DNA of 64,000 bases, taken from assembly GCA_037176885.1 (NCBI GenBank), contig JAWWNJ010000053.1, positions 1,240,001 through 1,304,000 on the forward strand. The letters run 5' to 3'. The notes under the pieces were generated by a model that searched no databases, was not told the origin of the DNA, and saw only the letters and a list, made by a program, of their open reading frames with translations. Origin of the DNA: Favolaschia claudopus (lineage: Eukaryota > Basidiomycota > Agaricomycetes > Agaricales > Mycenaceae). The first letter of the stretch is position 1, and each line of letters starts with the position of its first letter. Shown piece by piece: positions 63,536 through 64,000 of the stretch. A program made the position numbers and the translations under genes.

Positions 63536-64000
63536 GAAAAAGTATGGGATCACCTGGTTTTCAAACTTTCGGCTTGAACTGCGGCGCGAGTGAGCAAATT
63601 TTGGGGGTGATATATAGTGCTTCGTATACCTCTAGGACTACCCTTTCTCCATGTATTAACTCGACGTCCGATGTGCGCGCGTTGTCGTCAGAGAGCGTGA
63701 TTATCGCGTACACGTGATCCAATACTTTTTCCGCATTTGGCAAGCCCAAGACTTTTCACTCTGAATCACCACAACGACGCGCTCGATTTACCCCAGACCT
63801 GTTGTAACTCATTCTTCACATCATGTTCAACACCACTGCCGTAAACAAGGCCGCCATAGACGCCCTTAAGAAGGCAGGCATCTCAAATAGAGATGTAGCC
63901 TAAAAAGAGAATGTTGCGCCCTCTACGGTCTCCCAAATCAATGCCCGCTATGGTCCAACACACGGCTTCGATGAGAAAGCACCTAGGCCGAGTCGCTCAC
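63536..64000 (+). mobile_element. Tc1-type transposon, copy 2, cut by the window edge
   Basis: From CACTGACTCGGAAAAAGTAT to the edge it is almost identical to 51787-52251, including the TAA stop after GISNRDVA in the transposase start (ATG at about 63833). TA stands before it (63534-63535). Confidence 0.85.

Noticed and set aside
1..64000. CRISPR arrays, rRNA, bacterial-type operons
   Set aside because: No regularly spaced short repeats, no rRNA words recognised, and genes are spliced, so these do not apply.

Overview
The window is a repeat-rich stretch of a basidiomycete (mushroom-forming, Agaricomycete-type) fungal genome. The evidence is short GT...AG introns of about 46-57 bases, a KDZ transposase with its CxC2 cysteine cluster, a DUF6589 gene fragment, a protein-kinase-like gene of the kind expanded in Agaricomycetes, and LINE, Copia, DIRS/Ngaro-type, Tc1/mariner, pogo and hAT-like elements lying next to and inside one another. 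All family names are my recognition from protein motifs; no search was run. I see no rRNA, no convincing complete tRNA and no CRISPR.

Layout. 1-3.5 kb: a minus-strand LINE (endonuclease plus reverse transcriptase) broken by a stop, a frameshift and a 685-bp MITE inserted exactly in the FADD catalytic motif. 3.5-8.7 kb: gene-poor, with MITEs and a Ty3/gypsy integrase remnant. 8.7-14 kb: a nest of a pogo transposon, two MITEs of one family, a TA-flanked element with about 40-bp inverted ends, and inside it a Ngaro/DIRS-type retroelement with A1-ORF-B1-A2-B2 split direct repeats and no tyrosine recombinase. 16.1-18 kb: a zinc-finger gene with one frameshift. 18.7-24.1 kb: a second nest, in which a hAT-like element with an 8-bp target duplication holds an apparently intact Tc1/mariner element (19121-22334). 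That element carries two convergent multi-exon genes: a DDE transposase and a 437-aa acidic, probably nuclear protein.

25-34 kb: a 392-bp TRIM (miniature LTR element), an intact host gene for a one-pass membrane protein, and several MITEs. 34.8-40.1 kb: a young Copia element whose LTRs differ at one base of 321. 41-50 kb: MITEs, a complete four-exon kinase-like gene with a C-terminal membrane anchor, GC-rich hairpin repeats, a large palindrome and a non-autonomous LTR element. 50-54 kb: a truncated DUF6589 gene, a decayed Tc1 element and a possible LTR. 55-57 kb: a gene-like stretch enclosed by an inverted repeat. 57.3-61.3 kb: a decayed KDZ transposase and, just upstream, an intact four-exon small gene. 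62.3-64 kb: exon 1 of a gene whose first intron holds a MITE and a second copy of the Tc1 element.

The genes do not form a pathway. Probable host genes are few: the kinase-like gene, the membrane protein, the small gene at 61 kb, the 62.4-kb gene and possibly the zinc-finger gene. The main biology is the layering of transposons and the ordered insertion history it records. The least ordinary items are the two-gene Tc1/mariner element, the YR-less Ngaro-like element, the TRIM, and the tail-anchored kinase-like protein.
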